NCBI GenBank assembly: GCA_963575745.1
Contig: CAUYUJ010022059.1
Coordinates: 248,001-312,000, forward strand
Length of the DNA stretch: 64,000 bases
Direction: 5' to 3'
DNA from: Prorocentrum cordatum
Taxonomy: Eukaryota; Sar; Dinophyceae; Prorocentrales; Prorocentraceae
Positions 11,301-20,159 of this stretch are shown here, piece after piece. The number at the start of each line of letters is the position of its first letter. Within the stretch, counting starts at the first letter, position 1. The notes below the pieces were generated by a model. It was not told the DNA's origin and did not search any database. It saw only the letters and a program-made list of their open reading frames with translations. Made by a program: the position numbers and the translations under genes.

Positions 11301-12348
11301 GGTCCGCATTTAGCAAGTTCGTGCGTGCAGGCACTTTTGCGGCCAGGTTTGGGGGAAACAAGCTGATCGCGCGATTTTCCAGAGGATGCGTCGCACCTTG
11401 TGGCGGGGGCATCTGTCTGGGCGCGCAAATTTCCCAGCGCTTCTAGCGACGGGGGCGCCTCGGCCACGGGCGCGACGGCATCCGCGTGATCCACGGAAGC
11501 AGAAGTGCCCGAAGCGAGGACAGCCAGAAACTTTTTTTTCCACCGGCAGCGGGGATGCCATCATCTCGAGCCGCTGGAAGGCACAGCGCCGCAGGTGAGC
11601 GTGAAGAGTGGCCGTGCTTTTGGTTGCGAGGACTGGCGCCGCTCCGCTGGATGCGCAAACTTTGCGACCACTGCGCCCACTCTTTCGTCCTTTCCGATGG
11701 GGTCCTCTTGCATCAACGCCAGCTTAATTCCCGCCTCGCGCAGCAGTGGGCTCTGACGGCGGCGGGGGGGGGGAGATTTCTCGAACATTCGGCGTCGGCT
11801 CTGCGGGCGGGGCTTCGCCGTGGCCTGCCGGGGCTGGGCGCCGGGGCAAGCCCGGCGCCCTTTTGCGGGCCGCCTTCAGGCAGGGCATTTTGCAGTATGG
11901 TTTCGAAGGGGATTCCGCATGGACGCTGACGTCCGCGCTGCGGATTTGCCTACGGGTTTCGCGTCACGAGCCATGGAACATAACGGCGGTCGGCATGGAT
12001 TCCTGCTTGGATTACGCGTTGATTTTTCCAATTGCAAAGCGACGTGCAATCGCGTGGATCCCGGGCGCTGGAAAAGGGGGGAATCCATGCGGAATTTGCC
12101 CGGAGTGCATGCGATCATCCATGCGAGTATCCACGCGAGTATGCCACGCATGGACAGCGGCGGTCAGCAGCGAGAAACAGGCTAAATAGATCCATGCATC
12201 GCGTCTGCATGATGTCTTGCCCGACCGCGCCCGCACGTGGGGTCCAGGACGATCCGTCATAGATGCCGAGTATGTTTTAGGTGGCATCGCTCGGGGTCCC
12301 CATGATATAGGCCCGACCAACTCGGCCGCCTGAAGTAACTTTTGGCGC
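11301..12348. other. Unrecognised stretch inside the decayed LINE
   Basis: This lies between the RT connection block and the RNase H tail of the decayed LINE. Open frames change often. One (11746-12189) holds a Cys pair (CGICPEC) that might be a degraded pre-RNase H zinc finger. A short local repeat of ATCCATGCGAGTATCCACGC type occurs near 12115-12150. Confidence 0.35.
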
Positions 12349-12640
12349 GTGGTTCAGGAGCACCCTGGGGGGCCCACCTTCTGCAAAGTCAATTCGCACC
12401 TCTCGCGAGCTGATATCGGCAGACTTGTGGGCGAATGTGTTTCTGCGGCGAACGAGGCGGCCGATCTGGCGGCCGACCTCGGCGCGAAGGAGGCTGCGAT
12501 TCCGCCGCAAGCTAAGACGGAGTTAGCCGCCCCCGACGCCCTTGTTATCAAAGTAGCTAGGCGTCTTCTCACGGTGGGCCGTGAAGAGATCATGTATCTA
12601 GCGGGGGCGGCCAAGTGAGACCCAAGGCCTGCGCTCGCCG
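12349..12640 (+). pseudogene. RNase H C-terminal part of the decayed LINE
   Basis: Reads FCKVNSHLSRADIGRL then AANEAADLAADLGAKEAA, the KV.SH...N.AAD.AA pattern that ends RNase H in LINE polyproteins and supplies its last catalytic Asp. It is followed by an Ala/Val-rich helix (PDALVIKVARRLL). Orientation and order agree with the RT remnant upstream. The sequence up to about 13060 may hold the rest of the C-terminal tail, but no zinc-finger motif was found there. Confidence 0.6.
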
Positions 12641-13072
12641 AGCGAATTGCCACCCAGCGAACGAAGCGACTCGACGCGCGAGTCAATACTTCCGCCGCCG
12701 CCGTCACTTCGTCCCATAGGACTCCAGCTTGGGGAGGGGTAGTGCTGGCCCTTGTGTGTTCAGCTCGGATGGCTGCGCATTCTTGCCCAAGACGGCCAGC
12801 CCATATCTATGGCAGACACCACCTCTGGAATACCCAGGGCCCGTGGTGGCGCCCTACGTGTGGGGGGTCGAGGGACACGAATATCCTGACTTTCGGCAAG
12901 CCCTGCACCAGAGGACGCGAGCAGGCAAGGCGGCCCTTGCCCGTCTCGGGCGGGACGAGCTTCTCCCAAAGCGGGCCTCCTGGCCTGACGCGTTCAAAGG
13001 ATGGCCGTCTCCGTTCTTGTCTTTGGGGCCCTTCCTTCAATAGGGGTCATGCCCCGTATGACCGCTCCAGGG

Positions 13073-13127
13073 GGAGGAGGAGGAGGAGGAGGAGGAGGAG
13101 GAGGGGGAGGAGGAGGAGGAGGAGGAC
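13073..13127. repeat. (GGA)n microsatellite at the LINE 3' end
   Basis: About 18 GGA units with one GGGG interruption. On the minus strand this is (TCC)n about 55 bp after the ORF2 stop, where a LINE 3' tail would be expected. A second (GGA)n in the same orientation sits at the other end of the LINE (20127-20156). Confidence 0.95.
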
Positions 13128-13180
13128 GCCCACGACCACGAAGGGAGTGACCCAATTCACATGCAACAAAAACAAACGAG

Positions 13181-16100
13181 TTAGGAGGGGCCGAGGCAGC
13201 CGAAGAGGTCCTCCTCCTCCACGGGGAGTTCACCTCTGCAGCGCCTGGCCTCCACCTCGGCCCCTAGCTCCACGACCTCCGCCCTCGACAGACCGAGCAG
13301 GGCGAGTCCTCGCCCACGGTCGGCGGCGGGACCCTCGCCGCGCGAGGGCTGGGTCCCCCGAGCAACTCTCGGGGGGCGGTCGCGGCCCAGGGCCCAGGCC
13401 TCAAAGTAGGGCCTCCACTCCGAGCGAACCTCAGGAGAGGGGGCCCCCGTGTACGCCATCGTGAGCCCTCGAGGATTCCGATGGGCAGGATACCGTCCAG
13501 CACGAAATCGGTCAAGGTAGAACCCCCGTCCCCACGACGCGACAGGACGACACCTCCACCGAAGATTCCCCCGTTTCGTGCTGGAATGTGCCATAGCACC
13601 ACACGCCGTGCAGCACAGCATAGTATCGTGATACGTGCAGCCATCCGACTCATAAACCACCCCCTGTTCAAGGGAGTGTCCCAGTTGGAGCCATGCTCCT
13701 GGGGTCGGGGGGTTCCCAGGAGGCGGCTCGCCAGAGTTCGCACCAGGGGTGACACCAGGGACCTCCCCCGCACCTGGCGCACCCAGAGGCACCTCGCACT
13801 GCGCACTTGGCTCACCCTCCCCAGGGTCCGAACCAGGAAAGGGGAGGCCAGGGACCGCGTCCGGGAGGACGTAGCTGAGCCATTCCAGCCCTTGATGATC
13901 GTTCAGGGCTAAATTCCTGCATTCCACCTGCTGCCTGGCACTGTACAGCCCTACACGCCGGACGAACTCCGCATATCCAGTGACAAACTGGCGGTCCTCG
14001 CGCGACACTCGGAATGGTTCAGCTCCTTCCTTGGCGAGTCTGTCCGCCTCCGAGTTCCCGAAACGCTGCATTTCCGTGATACGGCCGTCCCTGACATCCA
14101 ACATTGACGAGTGAGACGGGATCTGATGCACCGCCAAGCCTTCTAAACGGTCCCCAATCTCAGCCCACCAGTGGGCTCGGGCCGAGGCCGCTCCAGCAGC
14201 CCCCGAGAGATTTCGGAGGCAGCCGACCGTGGCCGCACAGTCCACATGCAGCGAGACCCCAGAGGCGAGGACCGAGCGGCGGGAGAGCATCAGAACAGCG
14301 AAATCCTCGCCATCCCGTGCTTGCTGTCCAGGCGCTTCCCCGAACGGCACGACGCCAAACAGGGCTGCAAGGGTCCTCCCGAGCCTGTCCAGCACCACAA
14401 CAGCCCACCCCGCGGTCCCGAGCCCTGTGAGCTCCCCTTCAAAACCCGACCCGTCCGTGAACACATGGGCCCCCTCAGGAATGAAAAGGGGGCCGTCCTG
14501 AGGCCACTGAAAGTGCCTGGTGCACGGGTCCTGCGGGTCGCGGGGGGGTCGCTCCACCCAGGCCGCAGGGTTGGGGAAGAGACCTCTGCTAAACGGTTCT
14601 CCAGCCGAAGTGGGGAGATGGCCAACCGCACGAGCCGCCCTCTCAACCACGGGATCCAGGTTCTCGCGTCGCCAGGGAGCGAAGGCAACACACTGAAACC
14701 TGCGATGGTACAAAGTGCCCCTACCATCTCCACAAAGCTGGCATTGGTCAGGGGCCTCTGGACTGTGCTCGCACACTCTGTGCTGGCACCAGTACACATT
14801 CGCACACAAAGCTGACAGGGCTGCCTTATGCGACTTTGTCCACGACTCTGAACACTTCCGCCCTAGGAGCTGATGAATGGGCTGCCAGAAGACAGGGCCG
14901 CTCCACATACCGAAATCGAACTGTTTCAACTGCTCCTCCCGCTCAATAGTCCTAACGACCGAGCCACGCAGGAGAAGGGTGAAAAACTTGGGCGAAAAAC
15001 GATCAATAGACCACACACGGTTGAGGTCATCCACCAGGGCCATTCGAGACAGGTCGAAACTCCAGCGTATCCGAGCCAGCTGCAGGAAAAGCGCAGCAAC
15101 AGGCTGGCGGACTTGGCCCCAGGGGGCCCTGCTCCCCTGGACCGCTATGGCGTCCTGGACACATGCCTCAAATACTGGTTTCGAAACCGAGCGGGCCCAC
15201 CAGACACTGACGAATTCCTTTACAGCCGACGACACAGCCACCAAAAGCGGGTCCCTGAGCCAAAGGCGGGCAGCCGAAAGAAACCTGAAGCCCAGGGAGG
15301 TGCCAGGAAGAAGAGGGCCCCAGGATCTCGCGGCTTGGACCCTGAGCTTATGGAGGGTGGTCGGCGGAATCCCCAAAATGTGGGACCCCCACGCAGCTTT
15401 AGCCAGCGCTCCCACACGAAAAACTCCACTGTGCTTTTCACTTTGCCCCAGTTGACGAAGGGCGCTTGCGGTGCTGCGGGCCGCGTCACATCTCGATGTC
15501 TGCGTGCCGACCCGCCTCGCCCTGCCGTCCAGCGAGTCGCCGCCGAGGTCACGGTGGGCGATGACCAGCTTGTCGTCCGATAGCTTCCACCTGGGGTCCT
15601 GTGCCAATGCAGGCAGCTGAGACTGATCTGACATCATGAATCTAGTCTTGTCCCAATTGATCGGCAACTTCCTCGAGTCCAGTTCAGCTGTGACGATCTC
15701 GAAACTCTTGACCGTGTTCTCAATCACCGTCCTGGGGCCTCCGATGATATGCGTCGTCAAATCATCGACCACATTCAGAGCACGACACGGAGGCGTTTCC
15801 TCAGCCAGGCGCTTGAGGAGGCACAAAGTCATCAGCTTCGCCACTCCCGTTGCCGCACTGCATCCAGCCACGATCGTACCATTCGGGTGACTGACTCTGC
15901 TCGTGCCACCTGTCCAGCGCGCCCGACGTGGTGCCCGATACAGGCAGCAGAGCGCCTTCAGCAAGGCGCCGTCGAAATCGTAGTGCTCTGCTGCTTCACG
16001 CAGCTGCTGATGACTGACATTCTCGTAGAACTTGCGGATGTCATAGAACACCGTAATGGCCGACAGATTCTTCCTTCTGGCGTAACAGGCCAGCATGTTA

Positions 16101-16624
16101 TGCAAGTACGCCGCCTTGTCGCAACTGGTCGTGGCATCTTTTCCCCAGAAGAACTTCGCGTCCACAGATGCCTCCCAACTCTTAACATACTGCCTTCTGC
16201 ATCTGCTCCAAATGCGTGCCCAGAAACACAAGAGCCCAATCGGCCGTGTGCCCCCACCAGGTTTGGGCAGAAAAACATTGATCGTGACCCACATGCGCTC
16301 ACAGTGCGGATTGCGTTCCCAACTGGAGATAATCTTCTGCAGTCTCCGCACAAACACCCCATCCAGAAAGGTAACCAGCCTCATGTGAAAGTTGTCCCAG
16401 CCAAGCCCAGTAGAAATGCCAAAGGAGCGGCATACCTTGACGATCTGGTCCTCCGAGATCGGGTCAAGCTTCCACGGGTAACTCCAACCAGACGGCGCTG
16501 CCTCCTGGGCCCTATCGTCAGAGATCCACAGCTCTTCCCATTCCTCCAGCACCGCCGTGATCGCCGCAGCTCCCACCAGACCGTGGGGCTTGCCTTTTGC
16601 CAGCGTGGGCGCCTCCTCTAACAT
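13181..16624 (-). CDS. LINE ORF2, C-terminal part: reverse transcriptase, zinc finger, RNase H
   Basis: 1147 codons from the first ATG after the in-frame TAA; the same frame continues upstream to the endonuclease. RT motifs: LPKPGGGTRPIGL (near 16240-16275), catalytic Asp in FYDIRKFYENV (16019-16048), a glycine-containing motif AGCSAATGVAK in place of the usual QGCPLSP, and VVDDL (15758-15775) in place of YADD, with both Asp kept. A Cys/His cluster QCQLCGDGRGTLYHRRFQC lies near 14690-14770. RNase H residues: Asp in FTDGSG (about 14450), Glu in GEDFAVL (about 14300), Asp in HVDCAATVG (about 14235) and Asp in NSEADRLAKEG (about 14045). All four are present, so it could be catalytically competent. 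A final CCTACGAMAHSS motif (about 13600) precedes a Pro/Arg/Glu-rich tail. The product would copy the element RNA at the nicked target. Confidence 0.88.
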   Translation of the reverse strand: MLEEAPTLAKGKPHGLVGAAAITAVLEEWEELWISDDRAQEAAPSGWSYPWKLDPISEDQIVKVCRSFGISTGLGWDNFHMRLVTFLDGVFVRRLQKIISSWERNPHCERMWVTINVFLPKPGGGTRPIGLLCFWARIWSRCRRQYVKSWEASVDAKFFWGKDATTSCDKAAYLHNMLACYARRKNLSAITVFYDIRKFYENVSHQQLREAAEHYDFDGALLKALCCLYRAPRRARWTGGTSRVSHPNGTIVAGCSAATGVAKLMTLCLLKRLAEETPPCRALNVVDDLTTHIIGGPRTVIENTVKSFEIVTAELDSRKLPINWDKTRFMMSDQSQLPALAQDPRWKLSDDKLVIAHRDLGGDSLDGRARRVGTQTSRCDAARSTASALRQLGQSEKHSGVFRVGALAKAAWGSHILGIPPTTLHKLRVQAARSWGPLLPGTSLGFRFLSAARLWLRDPLLVAVSSAVKEFVSVWWARSVSKPVFEACVQDAIAVQGSRAPWGQVRQPVAALFLQLARIRWSFDLSRMALVDDLNRVWSIDRFSPKFFTLLLRGSVVRTIEREEQLKQFDFGMWSGPVFWQPIHQLLGRKCSESWTKSHKAALSALCANVYWCQHRVCEHSPEAPDQCQLCGDGRGTLYHRRFQCVAFAPWRRENLDPVVERAARAVGHLPTSAGEPFSRGLFPNPAAWVERPPRDPQDPCTRHFQWPQDGPLFIPEGAHVFTDGSGFEGELTGLGTAGWAVVVLDRLGRTLAALFGVVPFGEAPGQQARDGEDFAVLMLSRRSVLASGVSLHVDCAATVGCLRNLSGAAGAASARAHWWAEIGDRLEGLAVHQIPSHSSMLDVRDGRITEMQRFGNSEADRLAKEGAEPFRVSREDRQFVTGYAEFVRRVGLYSARQQVECRNLALNDHQGLEWLSYVLPDAVPGLPFPGSDPGEGEPSAQCEVPLGAPGAGEVPGVTPGANSGEPPPGNPPTPGAWLQLGHSLEQGVVYESDGCTYHDTMLCCTACGAMAHSSTKRGNLRWRCRPVASWGRGFYLDRFRAGRYPAHRNPRGLTMAYTGAPSPEVRSEWRPYFEAWALGRDRPPRVARGTQPSRGEGPAADRGRGLALLGLSRAEVVELGAEVEARRCRGELPVEEEDLFGCLGPS

Positions 16625-16696
16625 CTTGGGCCTGGAGATCGCGTGCGCTATCCTACCCGAGCCCTGAGCTGCAAGTTCACCAAACTCCCTCCAAGC

Positions 16697-18430
16697 TTAA
16701 CTCCTGGCCTGTGAGTCTTTGCGCCTGCGCACTTCCACCTCCTCCACAAGCACCGTCCGAAACCAGGCAGCCAATTGACCTCCTCTCTTTGCCAGAGCTA
16801 CCCACTTCTGGACCTCCTTAGCCTGCAGGGAGGGGGACTCCGATATGGCCTCAGGTAGCCTCAAAGCCAGCAGCTGCCTCTCGCACCTCTCGGAGTGCTC
16901 TGGTCTGCCTGCCTTCGACCCAGGCGGAGCTGATGATGCAACACATAAGGCATCCCATAGCCTGAGGGCACTCAACCAGGCTCTAGTGTCCGTCTCGTCG
17001 TGGCGCTCGAGAATAGATTTCGCACAATCCACCAGCCTCTTCTTCTTGAGTACCACGCCTTTCTCCCTGCCAATGAAGAATCTCCTGTCCGAGATCGGAA
17101 TCTCGAACAACTGCACGAGGTACTTCTCAGCCGCTTTGAACCACATCGCTGCCGCATCCTCGACCGAGCTCACAGGGGCATCTAGATGCCACTCGTCAAG
17201 CACAGGTACTGCAGGTAGCTCCGTGGTCGGGGTGAGGACGGTCTCCTTGGCGCCCCTGGCCTTCTTCCTGACCCTCCTCTTGGCCTCCTGGTCGGCCAGC
17301 GGAAAGGCTCGCGGGGGCGCCTCCACCCAGACAAAGGGCTCGTCACTGAAGCCCTCCAGCTTGATCTCCACGTAGCAATGTGGCGAGATCGGCGTGTCCA
17401 CCCTGGCCTTTACCGACATGGGGAAGGCGTCCAGAGCCTGGGAGCCAATGAAGTAGTCATACTCTTTGCCATTGCAGGTTGGGCAGCCAGGTGCGAAAAC
17501 GGTGGCGGCTACCAGGTCCAGCCAGCCCAGCTCCATGATCTCCTCAGGTTCCAGGTTCCAGTCGCCTCCCAGCAGGAACGGGAAACGCTGCGCCCCCAGG
17601 AAAGCGCTGAGGAACTCCAGAAGCTCCAGGTTCTCGCCCTTGGGGCCGATCGAGTCGACGCCATAGACCGAGCCGATGATGATCCACGAGTGAGCGCCTA
17701 CCGTCATGAGCCTCATCACCACCCGATGCTGCCACTTCTCAGGCACCTGGAGCTTGGACACCCCAATGCTCATGGCCGCCGACAAGCCAACTCCAGCTGA
17801 GAGAGATCTGGCCGATTCTCCTGTGCGCCTTGCAGAGCCCAGCGCCAGCTTCCGAGAGCAAGTACGAGTCCATTGATGGGCCCCTGCTTCCCCCGACTGG
17901 TCCAGCACGGTCTCCTGAATGCACAGCACCTGCGGCAACTGGCAATGCATCTCAATCCAGGGCATAGTGTTCCGAGCCCTTGGCCACGCATTCGCATTCA
18001 GAGTGCCCACTTTGAACGTACCTTGGGCCCCACGGTCCTCAGGAGGGAGCCCTTCCATCAGTGAGATGACCTGCTTCGGCTGCAGCGCTGCCAGAGCTTC
18101 CCCCTGAGGTTGCTCAACACTGACTCCCATGGCTCCAGACCCAGCACGTGGCGACTGAACCTGGGAGGGCACTACAGCCGAAAATCGGTTGCCCCCAGGA
18201 TTTGGCGATCTAACTCCCGAATCCCACGAAGGGCTCTCGCAATATACTCTGAGACAGCCAGGTTCGAGGAGCACCTGGCTGTCGCGTTCTGACGCTGAAA
18301 TTCCTTCACTGCGTGCAGCAAAAGGTTTGGACGAGAGGGCCGCCAAGCTTTGGGTGGGCTTGACAGCTGCGTTCTGACTGGCTGACACGTACTCGGCGCA
18401 CTGACCAATCGCCGAATTCCGTTGCCCCAT
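16697..18430 (-). CDS. LINE ORF2, N-terminal part: AP endonuclease and linker
   Basis: An endonuclease of the exonuclease III/APE fold, which nicks target DNA to prime reverse transcription. Motifs: TLNANAW (18006-17986), CIQETVL with the metal-binding Glu (about 17915), IIIGSVYGV, LLGGDWNLEP with GDWN for the usual GD.N (about 17560) and EYDYFIG (about 17450). SPH (about 17380) replaces the usual SDH, keeping the His. A basic linker (EAKRRVRKKARGAKE) and a helical region lead into the RT. The frame ends at TAA 16699-16697, after which 24 sense codons continue to the RT ATG in the same frame. The start is uncertain: ATGs at 18430 and 18130 both precede the domain, and the frame stays open to an ATG at 20101. 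I chose 18430 because it follows the end of ORF1. Confidence 0.82.
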   Translation of the reverse strand: MGQRNSAIGQCAEYVSASQNAAVKPTQSLAALSSKPFAARSEGISASERDSQVLLEPGCLRVYCESPSWDSGVRSPNPGGNRFSAVVPSQVQSPRAGSGAMGVSVEQPQGEALAALQPKQVISLMEGLPPEDRGAQGTFKVGTLNANAWPRARNTMPWIEMHCQLPQVLCIQETVLDQSGEAGAHQWTRTCSRKLALGSARRTGESARSLSAGVGLSAAMSIGVSKLQVPEKWQHRVVMRLMTVGAHSWIIIGSVYGVDSIGPKGENLELLEFLSAFLGAQRFPFLLGGDWNLEPEEIMELGWLDLVAATVFAPGCPTCNGKEYDYFIGSQALDAFPMSVKARVDTPISPHCYVEIKLEGFSDEPFVWVEAPPRAFPLADQEAKRRVRKKARGAKETVLTPTTELPAVPVLDEWHLDAPVSSVEDAAAMWFKAAEKYLVQLFEIPISDRRFFIGREKGVVLKKKRLVDCAKSILERHDETDTRAWLSALRLWDALCVASSAPPGSKAGRPEHSERCERQLLALRLPEAISESPSLQAKEVQKWVALAKRGGQLAAWFRTVLVEEVEVRRRKDSQARS

Positions 18431-18722
18431 TTCTTCGCAATTTAACTCTGAGGAGACCAGGCTCGAGGCGCACCTGGTCTCCGATCCGACAAAGCTGGTA
18501 GTCGCCACCCGTGAAGTCGACGACGCCACCGCAGGCCATGGAGTTGCCGACACCGGAGCCGACGGCGACACTGCAGCGCAGGGAGTATGCAACACCGACG
18601 ATGTACACGCAACCGTAGAAGACAACCTCGACGATGCGCTCGTGGCAGCGAGGGATGACCAGGACAGAGGAGTCGCCAAACTCGGCCACGTCGCCCCGAC
18701 CTGTGTCGAGCTCCCGCTGTGG

Positions 18723-19970
18723 CTAAAGCCCCGCCCGTTTAGCAGCTTGCACTCCACCGTCAGCAGCGACCAGTGAGCGAATGTCCACATGTGGGGCCGC
18801 CTTGCCCACCTCATCCACCGACGCCTCGGTAGGTGAGCTCGCTGTCGCGCTCCCTGGGCTTGGCGAAGTCCCTGTTCCAGACTCGATCCCACCTGTGGCT
18901 GATGCTTGTTCCCCATCATCAGCAGTACGTCGACGCTTCGATTGGAGGCGCTTGAGATGCTCCTTGTGCTGGTCCTGGGCGGAGTTGGCCTTCTCCAGCG
19001 CCTGACGAAAAACCGAACCAAGTACCTCTTGCAGCTGCTTCGCCACGTCGTTTTTGCGCTCCTCGAGTTCACGAAGGTCATCCTCGGACACCTCGTAGCT
19101 ACCCTTGACCGCCTCCACGTCAATGAAATCGTCGCAAGAAATAAGGCTAGCCAGCTCCATCTCCCCGTCGATGAGCTTGCGCAGGCTGATGCTCGCGAGG
19201 CCTCTGGACTCCGTCGCTGGTGGTCCTTTGTGCTGGCTCTGGAGCTCCACCAAGGCGGCTGCCACCTCGCCATCGGCGGCCTGCAGCTCGTCGGCCAGGG
19301 TCCCCACCGTGGCCGCCAGTTCGTCAGCAGCTCGACGCCAGCGCTGCAGCTTCTCGAACTCGACCTTGAGGCGCTTTTCCAGCTTCTCCTGCTTCTGCTC
19401 CGCAGCCACGAGCCGCTGCCTCCCCGACGGCTTCGGGGGTGGAGCCGCCCTCTGCGCCAGGGCTCCATATCGCGCGGCCCCCGCAGCGTCCCCAGCTTCC
19501 CGAGCCAAACGCTGTAGTTCGAGGGCCTTGGCCTGAGGAATCTCGGGAACGGGTCCAGGAGGGAGAGCAGAGGAGAGGTTGCCAGAGCCTTTGCCACCGA
19601 GAGGATCACCCTTGCCGCCTTTGTATCCTTTCTTGCCCTTGCTCGCTCCCTTCCCCGACTCGTCCGACGACTTGGGGCCACCAGAGTCTTCCAGAGGTTG
19701 GGGACGTGTACCGAGCTTTTGGCCACAATGCTTGCAGCACATCGATCCTTTAGAGTTCTTACGGCAACCGCAGTGGTGGCAGAGAATTTCACCTTTGGGA
19801 CCCGCCACCGTCTTCCATACTTCCTCTTGCTTGGCTCGCTGGCCGTCCCAGGACTCCCACTTGGCTGCCGATGAAGCCCCGCCCTCAGGTATGGTGCCCC
19901 CCCAGCGACGGGGCCTGGAGGACTGAACCCACGGGCGGCGCTCCCACTCGCCAGAGCCTGCAGGAGCCAT
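18723..19970 (-). CDS. LINE ORF1: zinc-ribbon, coiled-coil protein
   Basis: 415 codons. The N-terminus is Trp/Arg/Gly-rich. A Cys/His pair CHHCGC...CCKHCGQ near residues 64-84 looks like a zinc ribbon. A Lys/Gly-rich stretch (KGKKGYKGGKGDPLGGKG) follows, then a Pro-rich linker. A long predicted coiled coil (about residues 170-340) carries AAEQKQEKLEKRLKVEFEKL and DLRELEERKNDVAKQLQEV. A basic segment (LKRLQSKRRRTADDGEQ) leads to a Ser/Thr-rich tail. This layout suits a LINE ORF1 RNA-binding/chaperone protein, although no classical RRM or CCHC gag knuckle is seen. It starts 136 nt after the SL. A second, longer frame is open through the same DNA and runs into ORF2, but its Ser/Arg/Trp-rich translation looks unselected, so ORF1 is preferred here. 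Confidence 0.75.
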   Translation of the reverse strand: MAPAGSGEWERRPWVQSSRPRRWGGTIPEGGASSAAKWESWDGQRAKQEEVWKTVAGPKGEILCHHCGCRKNSKGSMCCKHCGQKLGTRPQPLEDSGGPKSSDESGKGASKGKKGYKGGKGDPLGGKGSGNLSSALPPGPVPEIPQAKALELQRLAREAGDAAGAARYGALAQRAAPPPKPSGRQRLVAAEQKQEKLEKRLKVEFEKLQRWRRAADELAATVGTLADELQAADGEVAAALVELQSQHKGPPATESRGLASISLRKLIDGEMELASLISCDDFIDVEAVKGSYEVSEDDLRELEERKNDVAKQLQEVLGSVFRQALEKANSAQDQHKEHLKRLQSKRRRTADDGEQASATGGIESGTGTSPSPGSATASSPTEASVDEVGKAAPHVDIRSLVAADGGVQAAKRAGL

Positions 19971-20105
19971 GGCGCGAGAAAGAGGAACGGGATGTTGGAG
20001 GCTCGCGAACCCCTCGACCGAGGGACCTCCTGAAAGGTTGATAGCTGCCGCGGACTAGCGGTATCCGTTTTTGCCAATGCGGGCTCAGCCCGCCAAAGCA
20101 TGGGT

Positions 20106-20127
20106 CTTGAGCCAAAATGGCTACGGA
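20106..20127 (-). other. Dinoflagellate spliced-leader sequence (22 nt, perfect)
   Basis: Reads TCCGTAGCC...TTTTGGCTCAAG on the minus strand, identical to the known 22-nt dinoflagellate SL with T at the variable first base. This sequence is normally joined to mRNA 5' ends by trans-splicing. Here it is fixed in genomic DNA, 4 nt before an ATG and 136 nt before ORF1, exactly where (GGA)n flanking DNA begins. The leading TCC of the SL is also one unit of the (TCC)n flank, so the junction base is ambiguous. Confidence 0.95.
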
Positions 20128-20156
20128 GGAGGAGGAGGAGGAGGAGGAGGAGGAGG
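20128..20156. repeat. (GGA)n microsatellite at the LINE 5' end
   Basis: About ten GGA units abut the SL end of the LINE, in the same orientation as the array at 13073-13127 beyond its 3' end. This suggests a microsatellite target site or target duplication. Confidence 0.93.
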
Positions 20157-20159
20157 CTG

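Larger units (their letters stand above)
13128..20127 (-). mobile_element. Near-intact ~7-kb LINE headed by a spliced leader
   Basis: In minus-strand order the element consists of: spliced leader 20127-20106; short 5' UTR; ORF1 19970-18723; ORF2 with AP endonuclease (about 18010-17350), RT (about 16480-15500), pre-RNase H zinc finger, RNase H (about 14470-14020) and a C-terminal Cys/His motif; ORF2 stop at 13181; and a short 3' UTR ending at (TCC)n. All expected domains are present and the coding frames are open over nearly the whole length, with one in-frame TAA at 16699-16697. The presence of the SL means the inserted copy was made from a trans-spliced mRNA that was reverse transcribed to its 5' end. 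(GGA)n lies on both sides, suggesting insertion into, or duplication of, a microsatellite target. Confidence 0.88.

Noticed and set aside
10730-11446. 238-codon plus frame starting MKKAKGRVKRVWG
   Set aside because: The LINE-like blocks in this stretch are read in another frame (10848-11294); this frame is a shadow.
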